14,159 nucleotides of DNA from Pseudomonadota bacterium (GTDB taxonomy: Bacteria > Pseudomonadota > Alphaproteobacteria > Rhizobiales > Devosiaceae): assembly GCA_023436745.1 (NCBI GenBank), contig JAEZHZ010000228.1, forward strand, positions 1 through 14,159, given 5' to 3'. This document shows, piece after piece, positions 5,816 through 13,883 of the stretch. The notes under the pieces were generated by a model. That model worked only from the letters and a program-made list of their open reading frames with translations, ran no database searches and had not been told where the DNA came from. The position numbers and the translations under genes were made by a program. Position 1 is the stretch's first letter. Each line of letters opens with the position of its first letter.

Positions 5816-7744
5816 ATGCATCGCATCAGTCGCAGAGCCTTTATCGCTGGCTCAGCCGCCTTTTCGGGAGCACTCATGCTGTCCGGCACGGTCCGGGCGC
5901 AGGGTATCGCCGAGTCGCCATTCCTGGAAGCCGAAGTGAGCTCCGGCGCGCTGCCGCCGGTCGCCGAGCGGCTGCCGGTCAACCCGCTGGTCATCAACCC
6001 GCTCGATCGTCCCGGTCAGCAGGGCGGCGACTGGAACCATGCGCTGGTCGGCGGCGGCTCGCTGTCGATGCTGGTGCGCTACCAGGGCTACGAGCCCCTG
6101 ATGCGGTTCGACCCGGAGTGGACCGGCCTCGTCGAGAACGTGGCCGAGAGCTACGAGGTCAGCCCCGATTCCACCGAGTACACCATCAAGCTGCGCAAGG
6201 GCCACAAGTGGTCCGACGGGCACCCGTTCACCACCGAGGACATCCAGTTCTGGTACGACGCCTACTTCACCGACGAGGAGACCAACCTCGGCGAGCAGGC
6301 GTTCTGGATCGTCGACGGCAAGAAGGGTGAAGTCGAGGTCATCGACGAAACCACCTTCAAGGTGCGCTTCGCCGGCCCGAACGGCTTCTTCCTGCAGCAG
6401 CTCGCCTGGGCGCAGCAGGACCAGCTGACCCGCTGCCCCAAGCACTACCTGCAGCAGTTCCACATCCGCTACAACCCGGATGCGGACGCCCTGGCCAAGG
6501 CCGCCGGGCTCGAGAGCTGGATCGCCCTTTTCCAGCGCGAAGTCGGCTTCCAGGACGACAACACGTTCTTCCAGAACGCCAACCGTCCGACGCTCAACGC
6601 CTGGTACTTCACCGAGGCGCCCGGCCAGAACACCGAACTGTCGGTGGCCATCCGCAACCCCTACTACTTCAAGGTGGATACGGAGGGCACCCAGCTGCCC
6701 TATTTCGACCGCGTGGTCTACCAGATGGTGGCCGATCCCGAAGTGCTGCTGCTCAAGACGCTGCAGGGCGAGATCGACATCATGGACCAGTACATCGCCA
6801 CCCCGGCGAACCGGCCCACGCTGTTCGACGGTCAGGAAACCGGCGACTACCGTTTCTACACGCTCAAGGAGACAGCTGCGAACGTCATGGCGTTCCAGCT
6901 CAACCTGAACCACCTGGATCCGACCAAGCGCGAGCTGTTCAACAATCTCGACTTCCGGCATGCGATGTCGCTCGCGGTGGACCGCCAGGCGCTGATCGAT
7001 GCGGTGTTCATCGGCCAGGGCACTCCGGCCCAGCCGTCCATCGTCGAGGGCGATCCGCTCTACAATGAGCAGCTGGCCAAGCAGTTCACCGAGTACGACC
7101 CGGCCCGCGCCAACGAGATGCTGGACGCCATCGTCCCGGAGCGCGACGGCGAGAACTATCGCCTCGACGCCGAGGGGCGGCGGCTGACGATCATCTTCGA
7201 GATCGACCAGACCCGGACCACCTTCCTCGACATGTTCGAGCTGGCGATCCCGATGTTCCAGCAGGTGGGCCTCGACGTGCAGATGCGCACGATGGACCGG
7301 TCCCTTTGGGAGGAGCGGGTACGCCGCGGCCGCGAGTACGACGCGACGGCCCACCAGTTCGGGGCCAACTCCGGCATCGCGGCCATGCTCGACGCGCGCT
7401 TCTACGTGCCGACCAACAGCAACTGCTTCTATGCCCCCGGCTGGGCGCTCTACTACACCCAGCCCGACAACCCGGCGGCCGTCGAGCCGCCCGAGGCGGT
7501 CAAGGCGCAGCAGGACCTCTATCGCAAGCTCAACGGCACCGGTGACCCGGCGCAGCAGCGCGAGGTGATGGCCGAGATCCTGCAGAACGCAGCCGACCTG
7601 TTCTTCACCTTCGGTGTCAGCTGGCCTCCCGACGGCTACGGCATCGTCAAGAACAACGTGGTCAACCTGATGGACAGCATGCCGAACTCCTTCGGCTGGC
7701 CCACGCCCGGACCGGCTCGCCCCGAGCAGTTCTTCAAGGCCTGA
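5816..7744 (+). CDS. ABC transporter substrate-binding protein, family 5 (oligopeptide/oligosaccharide type), Tat-exported
   Basis: This is the periplasmic ligand-binding component of the second importer, 642 residues. The N-terminus carries a twin-arginine motif (SRRAFI, 5-10), a hydrophobic stretch and a likely cleavage site after VRA (26-28), so folded export by Tat is predicted. No lipobox cysteine is present. The family 5 core is clear: VAESYEVSPDSTEYTIKL (109-126), then KWSDGHPFTTEDIQFW (131-146). At ~640 residues it is longer than DppA or OppA (about 510-540), which is common in binding proteins of glycan-linked family 5 systems. It heads an operon with a glycosidase-like protein and matching permeases and ATPase, so its ligand is probably an oligosaccharide or glycoconjugate rather than a peptide. 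That point is inference from context. Confidence 0.9.
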   Translation: MHRISRRAFIAGSAAFSGALMLSGTVRAQGIAESPFLEAEVSSGALPPVAERLPVNPLVINPLDRPGQQGGDWNHALVGGGSLSMLVRYQGYEPLMRFDPEWTGLVENVAESYEVSPDSTEYTIKLRKGHKWSDGHPFTTEDIQFWYDAYFTDEETNLGEQAFWIVDGKKGEVEVIDETTFKVRFAGPNGFFLQQLAWAQQDQLTRCPKHYLQQFHIRYNPDADALAKAAGLESWIALFQREVGFQDDNTFFQNANRPTLNAWYFTEAPGQNTELSVAIRNPYYFKVDTEGTQLPYFDRVVYQMVADPEVLLLKTLQGEIDIMDQYIATPANRPTLFDGQETGDYRFYTLKETAANVMAFQLNLNHLDPTKRELFNNLDFRHAMSLAVDRQALIDAVFIGQGTPAQPSIVEGDPLYNEQLAKQFTEYDPARANEMLDAIVPERDGENYRLDAEGRRLTIIFEIDQTRTTFLDMFELAIPMFQQVGLDVQMRTMDRSLWEERVRRGREYDATAHQFGANSGIAAMLDARFYVPTNSNCFYAPGWALYYTQPDNPAAVEPPEAVKAQQDLYRKLNGTGDPAQQREVMAEILQNAADLFFTFGVSWPPDGYGIVKNNVVNLMDSMPNSFGWPTPGPARPEQFFKA

Positions 7745-7773
7745 CCGCCTCAACTTCCTCCGAGCCTCCCAAC

Positions 7774-7797
7774 GATGCCGGCCTACGGGCCGGCGTC
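7774..7797 (+). terminator. Stable UNCG-loop hairpin after the second binding-protein gene
   Basis: A 10-bp stem (7774-7783 with 7788-7797, one T-G wobble) encloses the tetraloop TACG closed by C-G, again a UNCG-class loop. It begins 29 bases after the binding-protein stop and has no following T-run. Like the hairpin at 220-245, it probably limits read-through or protects the upstream mRNA 3' end, favouring binding-protein synthesis. Confidence 0.6.
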
Positions 7798-7815
7798 ACC
7801 CCGAACTCGTACCCT

Positions 7816-7820
7816 GAAGG
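7816..7820 (+). promoter_or_regulatory. Ribosome binding site of the glycosidase-like gene
   Basis: GAAGG lies six bases before ATG 7827, supporting that start for a gene with no family-conserved N-terminus. Confidence 0.5.
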
Positions 7821-7826
7821 CCCCCG

Positions 7827-9938
7827 ATGCTCGACGCCGCACCATCCTCATCCGCCCAACGGCTGCGCACCCCGGACTGGTACCGCTCCGCGACGCGCTG
7901 GACCCAGCTCACCCTGGCCGAGGATGATCCGGTCAAGTTCGACCCCAACCAGTGGATCGACATCTTCAAGCGCACGCAGTCGAACGCGACCTGCATCAGC
8001 GCCGGAGGCTATGTCGCGTACTATCCGAGCAAGGTGCCGCTGCACTATGTGAGCAAGTTCATCGGCGACACCGATCCGTTCGGCACGCTGGTCGAGGGCG
8101 CCCGCAGCCTCGGCATGCACGTGATGGCCCGCGTCGACCCCCACGCCATCCATCAGGATGCCGCCGATGCCCACCCGGAATGGGTGATGGTCGACCGCGA
8201 CGGCAACCGCATGCGGCACTGGGCCTATCCCGACGTGTGGGTCACCTGCGCCTACTCGGACTACAACTTCAAGTTCATGCCCGAGGTGCTGCGCGAGATC
8301 ACCGCCAACTACGATATCGATGCGATCTTCGCCAATCGGTGGCAGGGGCACGGCGTGTGCTACTGCGACGCCTGCCGCAGCGACTTCAGGGCAGCCTCGG
8401 GCCACGACCTGCCGCTGACCAACAGCCTTGAGGACCCGGCGTGGCTCGCCTGGGGCGCCTGGCGCCGCACCAAGCTGAGCCGCATGGTGGTCGAGTGGGA
8501 CCAGGTGATGAAGGCGATCAGGCCGCACACCAGCTTCATTCCCAATATGGGCTCCGTCTCGCTTATGGAATTCGATCTCGAGATGATCGAAAAATACTGC
8601 CCGTTCCTGTGCGTGGACGACCAGGGCCGGCACGGCACCGAGGCGGTGTGGAAGAGCGGCCGCAACGGCAAGCGCATGCGCGCCACCTTCCAGGACCGCC
8701 CGGCCATCCTGATCACCTCGATCGGCCCGGAAGAGGCCTATCGCTGGAAGGACGCGGTGACCACCGGTCCGGAAATCCAGGCCTGGATGGACAGCGGCAC
8801 CACCCAGGGGCTGCTGCCCTGGTTCACCAAGTTCAACGGCGTGGTCCCCGATGCGCGCTGGATCGATCCGGTCGCGGCGAGTTTCGACCTGCACGCCCGC
8901 CTGGAGCCGGCACTGGCGGAAACGCAGCCGGTCGCCGAGATCGCCATCCTCGATCCCACGACCACCCTGCGCCACCACGACCACGCCTCGCGCCGGACGG
9001 CCGAAGCGCATGACATGGGCTTCTACCACGCCCTGGTCGAGGCACGGCTGCCCTTCGAGATGCTCTCGGACGCAGTGATGACGCCGGAGCGCATGGACCA
9101 GTTCAAGGTGCTGATCCTCGCCAACTCGACCTGCCTCTCCGAGGAGCAGGCGGCGGCGCTGTCGGCCTATGTCGCTCGCGGCGGCTCGCTGGTGGTCGCC
9201 CATGAATCCGGCTACCGCACGCCCGACAACCAGCCCCGCGACACGCCCGTTCTCGCCGACCTGCTGGGCTATCGCCTGACGCGGCCGGTGCGCGGCCCGG
9301 TGAAGAACACCTATGTCGCGCTCAATGGCGACCACCCGATCAATGCGGGCTTCGATGGCGCGGCGCGCATCATGGGCGGCACCCAGCTCATCGGCGTCGA
9401 TGCCGTCGCGGGGAGCGAGCAGCCCTTCCTGTTCGTGCCGGATTTCCCCGACCTGCCGATGGAGGAAGTCTACCCGCGCGAGGAACCGCGCGGCGCCGCG
9501 GTGATCGCCCGCGAGCATGAGGGTGGCGGCCGCACCGTCTACATTCCCTGGAACATCGGCGCGATCTTCTGGGAGGTGTTCGCCGGCGACCATGCCCGCC
9601 TGATCGCCAACAGCGTCCGCTGGGCGCTCGGCAAGCGTGCCGACCTCGAGGTGGAAGGGCGCGGCGTTCTCGACCTGTCGGTGCGCCAGGGCGACGGCAC
9701 CACGATGGTGCTGGTCAACAACATCACCAATCCGATGATGATGAAGGGCCCCATCCGCGAGGTCTATCCGGTGGGCCCGCTGACACTCTCGCTGGCAGTA
9801 CCCGAGGGACGCACCCTGCGGGCCGTGCAACGGCTCGGCACCGGGGAAGACCTCGAATTCGCACTTGCCGACGGACGCGTGCGTGTCAGCATCGCCGAAC
9901 TCGAAACACTTGATGCCATTCAGTTCCTCTGGACCTGA
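7827..9938 (+). CDS. Glycoside-hydrolase-like protein with beta-galactosidase trimerisation domain (GHL6-like)
   Basis: The product is 703 residues with no signal peptide, so it is probably cytoplasmic. Residues ~20-345 look like a TIM-barrel of the hypothetical glycosyl hydrolase 6 kind: GMHVMARVDPHA (96-107), AHPEWVMVDRDGN (115-127), and a cysteine cluster CYCDAC (178-183) just after IFANRW (167-172). Residues ~371-600 resemble the GH42 trimerisation (glutamine-amidotransferase-like) domain, with VLILANSTCLS (428-438) and YVARGGSLVVAHESG (448-462). A beta-rich C-terminal domain ends the protein. At the barrel position where related families often carry an acidic residue, this one has N170, so the nucleophile is not obvious. 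Sitting between binding-protein and permease genes, it probably cleaves the imported glycan inside the cell. The activity is unproven and the exact domain family is my reading, not a search result. Confidence 0.8.
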   Translation: MLDAAPSSSAQRLRTPDWYRSATRWTQLTLAEDDPVKFDPNQWIDIFKRTQSNATCISAGGYVAYYPSKVPLHYVSKFIGDTDPFGTLVEGARSLGMHVMARVDPHAIHQDAADAHPEWVMVDRDGNRMRHWAYPDVWVTCAYSDYNFKFMPEVLREITANYDIDAIFANRWQGHGVCYCDACRSDFRAASGHDLPLTNSLEDPAWLAWGAWRRTKLSRMVVEWDQVMKAIRPHTSFIPNMGSVSLMEFDLEMIEKYCPFLCVDDQGRHGTEAVWKSGRNGKRMRATFQDRPAILITSIGPEEAYRWKDAVTTGPEIQAWMDSGTTQGLLPWFTKFNGVVPDARWIDPVAASFDLHARLEPALAETQPVAEIAILDPTTTLRHHDHASRRTAEAHDMGFYHALVEARLPFEMLSDAVMTPERMDQFKVLILANSTCLSEEQAAALSAYVARGGSLVVAHESGYRTPDNQPRDTPVLADLLGYRLTRPVRGPVKNTYVALNGDHPINAGFDGAARIMGGTQLIGVDAVAGSEQPFLFVPDFPDLPMEEVYPREEPRGAAVIAREHEGGGRTVYIPWNIGAIFWEVFAGDHARLIANSVRWALGKRADLEVEGRGVLDLSVRQGDGTTMVLVNNITNPMMMKGPIREVYPVGPLTLSLAVPEGRTLRAVQRLGTGEDLEFALADGRVRVSIAELETLDAIQFLWT

Positions 9939-9946
9939 GCTGGGGC

Positions 9947-9954
9947 AGGGGAGG
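9947..9954 (+). promoter_or_regulatory. Ribosome binding site of the DppB-like permease gene
   Basis: AGGGGAGG lies seven bases before ATG 9962 in the 23-base gap after the preceding stop, and supports this start. Confidence 0.65.
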
Positions 9955-9961
9955 CACCGGC

Positions 9962-10948
9962 ATGTTGCAATATGTGATCAAGCGCATCTTCTACATGATC
10001 CCGACGCTCTTCGGGCTGTCGCTGATCGCCTTCATGATCATCCAGCTGCCGCCGGGCGACTACATCACGTCGCTCATCGCTTCGATGCAGGATTCCGGCG
10101 CCAATGTTGATCCGCGCCAGGTGGAGCGCCTGCGCGAGGTCTACGGTTTCAACGATCCGATCTGGGTGCAGTACTTCAAGTGGATCGGGGGCATCCTGTT
10201 CCGCGGCGACTTCGGCTACTCCTTCGAGTGGAACCGCCCGGTCGCCGACCTGATCTGGGAGCGCATGGGCTCGACCCTTGCGATCTCCATCGCCTCGCTG
10301 CTGTTCGTGTGGGCGGTCGCGCTGCCCATCGGCATCTATTCGGCCGTGCGCCGGCACTCGGTGGGCGACTACTTCTTCACCTTCGTCGGCTTCATCGGGC
10401 TGGCGGTGCCGAACTTCATCCTCGCGCTGACGCTGATGTATGTGAGCTACCGCTTCTTCGGCCAGAGCGTCGGCGGGCTATACTCGCCCCAGTACATCGA
10501 TGCGCCGTGGAGCTGGGGCAAGTTCCTCGACCTGCTGAACCACCTGTGGATCCCGATCATCGTCATCGGCACCTCCGGCACGGCGGCGATGATCCGGGTG
10601 CTGCGCGCCAACCTGACGGACGAGCTGCACAAGCCCTACGTCATCACGGCAAAGGCCAAGGGCCTGCCCGAGTACAAGGTGGTGCTGAAGTATCCGGTGC
10701 GCATCGCCCTCAACCCGTTCGTGTCGGCGATCGGCTGGGTGCTGCCCGAACTCGTCTCCGGCGTCACCATCACCGCCATCGTGCTGAACCTGCCCACCGC
10801 CGGGCCGCTGCTGCTGCGGGCGCTGATCAGCCAGGACATGTATCTCGCGGGCAGCTTCATCCTGCTGATGGGCGTGCTGACGCTGATCGGCATGCTGGTC
10901 TCCGACCTGCTGCTCGCCCTTCTCGATCCCCGAATCCGGTTTACGTGA
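9962..10948 (+). CDS. Oligopeptide-type ABC transporter permease, DppB/OppB-like
   Basis: This is an inner-membrane subunit of the second importer. The 328-residue product begins with the family's typical N-terminal span (YVIKRIFYMIPTLFGLSLI, 4-22) and a PPGD element (30-33). The periplasmic segment includes YGFNDPIWVQYFKW (61-74) and GDFGYSF (82-88). The transport domain follows, with the EAA loop around 217-245 (PYVITAKAKGL, then KYPVR). About six spans are visible and the length is normal. It forms a heterodimer with the next gene's product, whose ATG overlaps this gene's TGA. The DppB-like family also serves nickel, glutathione and many oligosaccharide importers, so family membership does not mean peptide transport. 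Confidence 0.92.
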   Translation: MLQYVIKRIFYMIPTLFGLSLIAFMIIQLPPGDYITSLIASMQDSGANVDPRQVERLREVYGFNDPIWVQYFKWIGGILFRGDFGYSFEWNRPVADLIWERMGSTLAISIASLLFVWAVALPIGIYSAVRRHSVGDYFFTFVGFIGLAVPNFILALTLMYVSYRFFGQSVGGLYSPQYIDAPWSWGKFLDLLNHLWIPIIVIGTSGTAAMIRVLRANLTDELHKPYVITAKAKGLPEYKVVLKYPVRIALNPFVSAIGWVLPELVSGVTITAIVLNLPTAGPLLLRALISQDMYLAGSFILLMGVLTLIGMLVSDLLLALLDPRIRFT

Positions 10949-12126
10949 TGACAGTGCACGCCTTCATCGACGAACAGCCCGAGACCGGGCCGGCCACCAC
11001 CCCGCTCAAGCCCATGAGCGGCAGGGCGACAGATACCGGCTCCGCCGGGCAGTGGCAGCTCATCTGGCAGAAGTTCTCGCGCAACAAGGTTGCCCTGTTC
11101 TCCGGCTGGGTCATCCTGTTCTTCATGTTCATCGGCGTCTTCGCCGAGTTCCTGGCGCCATCGGTGCCCGACGCATCGCGGCCGCAGTTCACCAACGCAC
11201 CGCCCCAGCAGCTGGGCCTGTTCGTGACCGATGAGAACGGCTCGACCCGCTTCCAGCTGCACGTCACCGGCTATGCCATGGAAGTGGACCCGGCCTCGCT
11301 GCGCCGCACCTATGTACCCGATCCCGAACAGCACGTGCCGGTGGGGCTGTTCGTGCGCGGCGCGCCCTACAAGATGTGGGGACTGTTCAACGCCGACCTT
11401 CACCTGCTGGGTCCGACCAACCCCGGTGACACCATGTACCTGCTCGGCACCGACCGGCTTGGCCGGGACCTGCTGACGCGGCTGATCTATGGCACCCGCA
11501 TCTCCATGTCGATCGGCGTGGTCGGGGTCTGCATCAGCCTGTTGCTGGGCGTGGTGCTGGGGGCGGTCTCGGGCTTCTACGGCGGGATCGTCGATACGGT
11601 CACCCAGCGCATCATCGAGGTGATCTCCTCGATGCCGACCATTCCGCTGTGGCTGGGGCTTGCCGCCGCCATTCCGCTGACGTGGTCGCCGCTGACGGTC
11701 TATTTCGTCATCACGCTGATCGTGTCGCTGTTCGGCTGGACGGGCCTCGCCCGGGAGGTGCGCGGACGGTTCTTCGCGCTGCGCGGCGAGGATTTCGTCA
11801 CCGCGGCGAAGCTCGACGGCTCGTCCGAGCGGCGGGTGATCTTCAGGCACATCCTGCCCTCGCTCACCAGCCACATCCTCGCAGTGGTGACGCTGGCCCT
11901 GCCGACGATGATCGTGGCCGAGACGGCGCTGAGCTTCCTCGGCATCGGGCTCAAGGCGCCGATCGTGTCCTGGGGCGTGCTGCTGCAGGAGGCGCAGAAC
12001 GTGCGCACCATCGCCAACGCACCCTGGCAGCTCGTCTGGCCGGCCGGTGCCGTGGTGGTGACGGTGCTTGCCTACAACTTCCTCGGCGACGGCATGCGCG
12101 ACGCCGCAGACCCTTATGAAAGCTGA
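10948..12126 (+). CDS. Oligopeptide-type ABC transporter permease, DppC/OppC-like, with long periplasmic insertion
   Basis: This is the second inner-membrane subunit. The 392-residue product is about 90 longer than ordinary DppC (~300). A ~45-residue cytoplasmic lead precedes span 1 (about 48-69). The conserved GTDRLGRDLLTR motif comes only at 167-178, leaving ~95 periplasmic residues in between, roughly 60 more than usual. The transport domain is otherwise standard, with the EAA loop at 281-305 (EDFVTAAKLDGSSERR, then HILPSL) and a C-terminal LGDGMRDAADP close. The start codon ATG 10948 overlaps the preceding TGA, indicating translational coupling. The insertion probably contacts the large binding protein, which is an inference. 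Permeases of this longer form are known in family 5 systems linked to glycan genes. Confidence 0.9.
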   Translation: MTVHAFIDEQPETGPATTPLKPMSGRATDTGSAGQWQLIWQKFSRNKVALFSGWVILFFMFIGVFAEFLAPSVPDASRPQFTNAPPQQLGLFVTDENGSTRFQLHVTGYAMEVDPASLRRTYVPDPEQHVPVGLFVRGAPYKMWGLFNADLHLLGPTNPGDTMYLLGTDRLGRDLLTRLIYGTRISMSIGVVGVCISLLLGVVLGAVSGFYGGIVDTVTQRIIEVISSMPTIPLWLGLAAAIPLTWSPLTVYFVITLIVSLFGWTGLAREVRGRFFALRGEDFVTAAKLDGSSERRVIFRHILPSLTSHILAVVTLALPTMIVAETALSFLGIGLKAPIVSWGVLLQEAQNVRTIANAPWQLVWPAGAVVVTVLAYNFLGDGMRDAADPYES

Positions 12127-12130
12127 CCCA

Positions 12131-13867
12131 ATGGAGCTAGCCCAGGTTTCAGCCGCACCCGACACGACGCAGGGCGAGGACGATGTCGTCCTCAGCGTCG
12201 ACAATCTCAGCCTCGACTTCCGGCTGCGCAACGAAGTGCTGCACGCGGCACGCAATGTCAGCTTCAAGCTGCGGCGCGGCAAGACGCTGTGCCTCGTGGG
12301 CGAGAGCGGCTCCGGCAAGAGCGTGACCGCCCGGGCGCTGATGCACATCATCGACCGCAACGGCGCCATCTCCAATGGCAGCATCACCCTGCGCGGCAAG
12401 GGCACCCCGGTCGACATCGCCGGGCTGGACGACCGGAGCCGCGAACTGCTCGCCATCCGCGGGGGGCGCATCGGGCTGATCTTCCAGGAGCCGATGAGTT
12501 CGCTGTCGCCGGTGCATACCATCGGCTCGCAGATCATCGAGGCGGTGCGGCTGCACACCAATCTCGGCAAGGCCCAGGCGCGGGCGCGGACGGTCGAACT
12601 GCTCCGGCAGGTGGAGATCCCCAACCCAGAGCAGATGGTCGACCGCTACACCTTCGAGTTCTCGGGCGGCATGCGCCAGCGGGCGATGATCGCCATGGCG
12701 CTGGCGGCCAACCCCGAAGTGCTGATCGCGGACGAGCCGACCACGGCGCTCGACGTCACCACGCAGGCGGAAATCCTCGACCTCATCAAGCGTCTGCAGG
12801 TGAGCCGCGGCATGGCCATGCTGCTGATCACCCACGACATGGGCGTGGTGGCGGAGGTGGCCGACGAAGTGGCCGTGATGCACTTCGGCCGCATCGTCGA
12901 GAGCGGGGCGGTGGACGACATCTTCCACAATCCGAAGCACGCCTATACGCGCCGGCTGCTCAACTCCACGGTCAAGCTCGAGCAGAACCGCCGGGCGGCG
13001 ACGCGGAAGGGGGATGTTACCGATCAGCCGGTCGTGCTGTCCGCCCGCAACCTCTCCAAGGTCTATGGCGCGGCGACCTCCTGGCTCGGCGGCAACAAGC
13101 ACGCGATCAAGGCTGTGGACGATGTGAGCTTCGACCTGCATGCGGGCGAGAACCTCGGCATTGTCGGCGAGAGCGGATCGGGCAAGACCACGCTCGGGCG
13201 CATGCTGCTGCGCATCGTCGAGCCGACTTCGGGGCAGGTGGTGTTCCGCCCCGGCGGGGAGCAGGTCGACATCACCGCGCTCTCGAGGCGCCAGCTGCGC
13301 GACTTCCATCGACAGGTGCGGCTGATCTTCCAGGATCCGCTCGCCTCGCTCAACCCGCGCATGACGGTGCGGGACATCGTGGCCGATCCGCTGGTGGTGG
13401 GCGGCAAGCACAGCCGCAAGGCGATGGACGAGCGGGTCTGCGAACTGCTGGAGCTGGTGGGGCTCGACCCGGCCATGCGGGAGCGCTATCCGCACGCCTT
13501 TTCCGGCGGCCAGCGCCAGCGCATCGGCATCGCCCGGGCCCTGGCGCTCGATCCGAAGATCATCATCGCCGACGAGGCGACCGCGGCGCTCGACGTGTCG
13601 ATCCGCGCGCAGATCCTCGACCTGCTGCTCGATATCCAGAAGCGGCTCGACCTCAGCTTCATCTTCATCTCCCACGACATCTCCGTGGTCCGCTACTTCT
13701 GCGACCGGGTGGCGGTGATGCACCGGGGCAGGCTGGTGGAGCTGGGACCGGCCGAGCAGATCTGCACCGCCCCGCAGGAGGCCTACACACGGAGCCTGAT
13801 CTCGGCGGTGCCGAACCCCGATCCGCGCAACAAGCGCATGCTGCACCGCACCCGATTTACCGCCTGA
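12131..13867 (+). CDS. Fused dual-domain ABC transporter ATPase, DppD-DppF type
   Basis: The product is 578 residues with two complete nucleotide-binding domains in one chain, doing the work of separate DppD and DppF. Domain 1: Walker A GESGSGKSV (57-65), signature FSGGMRQR (177-184), Walker B ending DEPTTALD (201-208), switch H235 (ITHDMG). An oligopeptide-family C-terminal element (PKHAYTRRLL, 268-277) follows. Domain 2: Walker A GESGSGKTT (346-354), signature FSGGQRQR (457-464), DEATAALD (481-488), H515 (ISHDIS) and again AYTRSLISAVP (551-561). Both sites look competent. In domain 2 the usual proline after the catalytic glutamate is alanine. ATG 12131 is four bases after the permease stop. 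ATG 12116, which overlaps the permease gene, would add five residues. Confidence 0.93.
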   Translation: MELAQVSAAPDTTQGEDDVVLSVDNLSLDFRLRNEVLHAARNVSFKLRRGKTLCLVGESGSGKSVTARALMHIIDRNGAISNGSITLRGKGTPVDIAGLDDRSRELLAIRGGRIGLIFQEPMSSLSPVHTIGSQIIEAVRLHTNLGKAQARARTVELLRQVEIPNPEQMVDRYTFEFSGGMRQRAMIAMALAANPEVLIADEPTTALDVTTQAEILDLIKRLQVSRGMAMLLITHDMGVVAEVADEVAVMHFGRIVESGAVDDIFHNPKHAYTRRLLNSTVKLEQNRRAATRKGDVTDQPVVLSARNLSKVYGAATSWLGGNKHAIKAVDDVSFDLHAGENLGIVGESGSGKTTLGRMLLRIVEPTSGQVVFRPGGEQVDITALSRRQLRDFHRQVRLIFQDPLASLNPRMTVRDIVADPLVVGGKHSRKAMDERVCELLELVGLDPAMRERYPHAFSGGQRQRIGIARALALDPKIIIADEATAALDVSIRAQILDLLLDIQKRLDLSFIFISHDISVVRYFCDRVAVMHRGRLVELGPAEQICTAPQEAYTRSLISAVPNPDPRNKRMLHRTRFTA

Positions 13868-13869
13868 CC

Positions 13870-13876
13870 GAAGGAA
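13870..13876 (+). promoter_or_regulatory. Ribosome binding site deciding a GTG start
   Basis: GAAGGAA lies seven bases before GTG 13884. It supports translation starting at this GTG, where the conserved protein N-terminus also begins. Confidence 0.6.
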
Positions 13877-13883
13877 TACCCTC

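Noticed and set aside
5852..7753. Long minus-strand open frame (633 codons) opposite the binding-protein gene
   Set aside because: It mirrors a well-supported family 5 gene, has a low-complexity Arg/Gly/Val/Leu-rich product with no recognisable domain, and is expected in GC-rich DNA.
7848..9830. Long minus-strand open frame (660 codons) opposite the glycosidase-like gene
   Set aside because: Shadow of the + strand gene. The product is His/Arg/Asp/Gly-rich without domain features.
10636..12624. Minus-strand open frame (662 codons) spanning permease and ATPase genes
   Set aside because: It crosses the boundaries of three well-supported + strand genes, and the product has no recognisable motifs.
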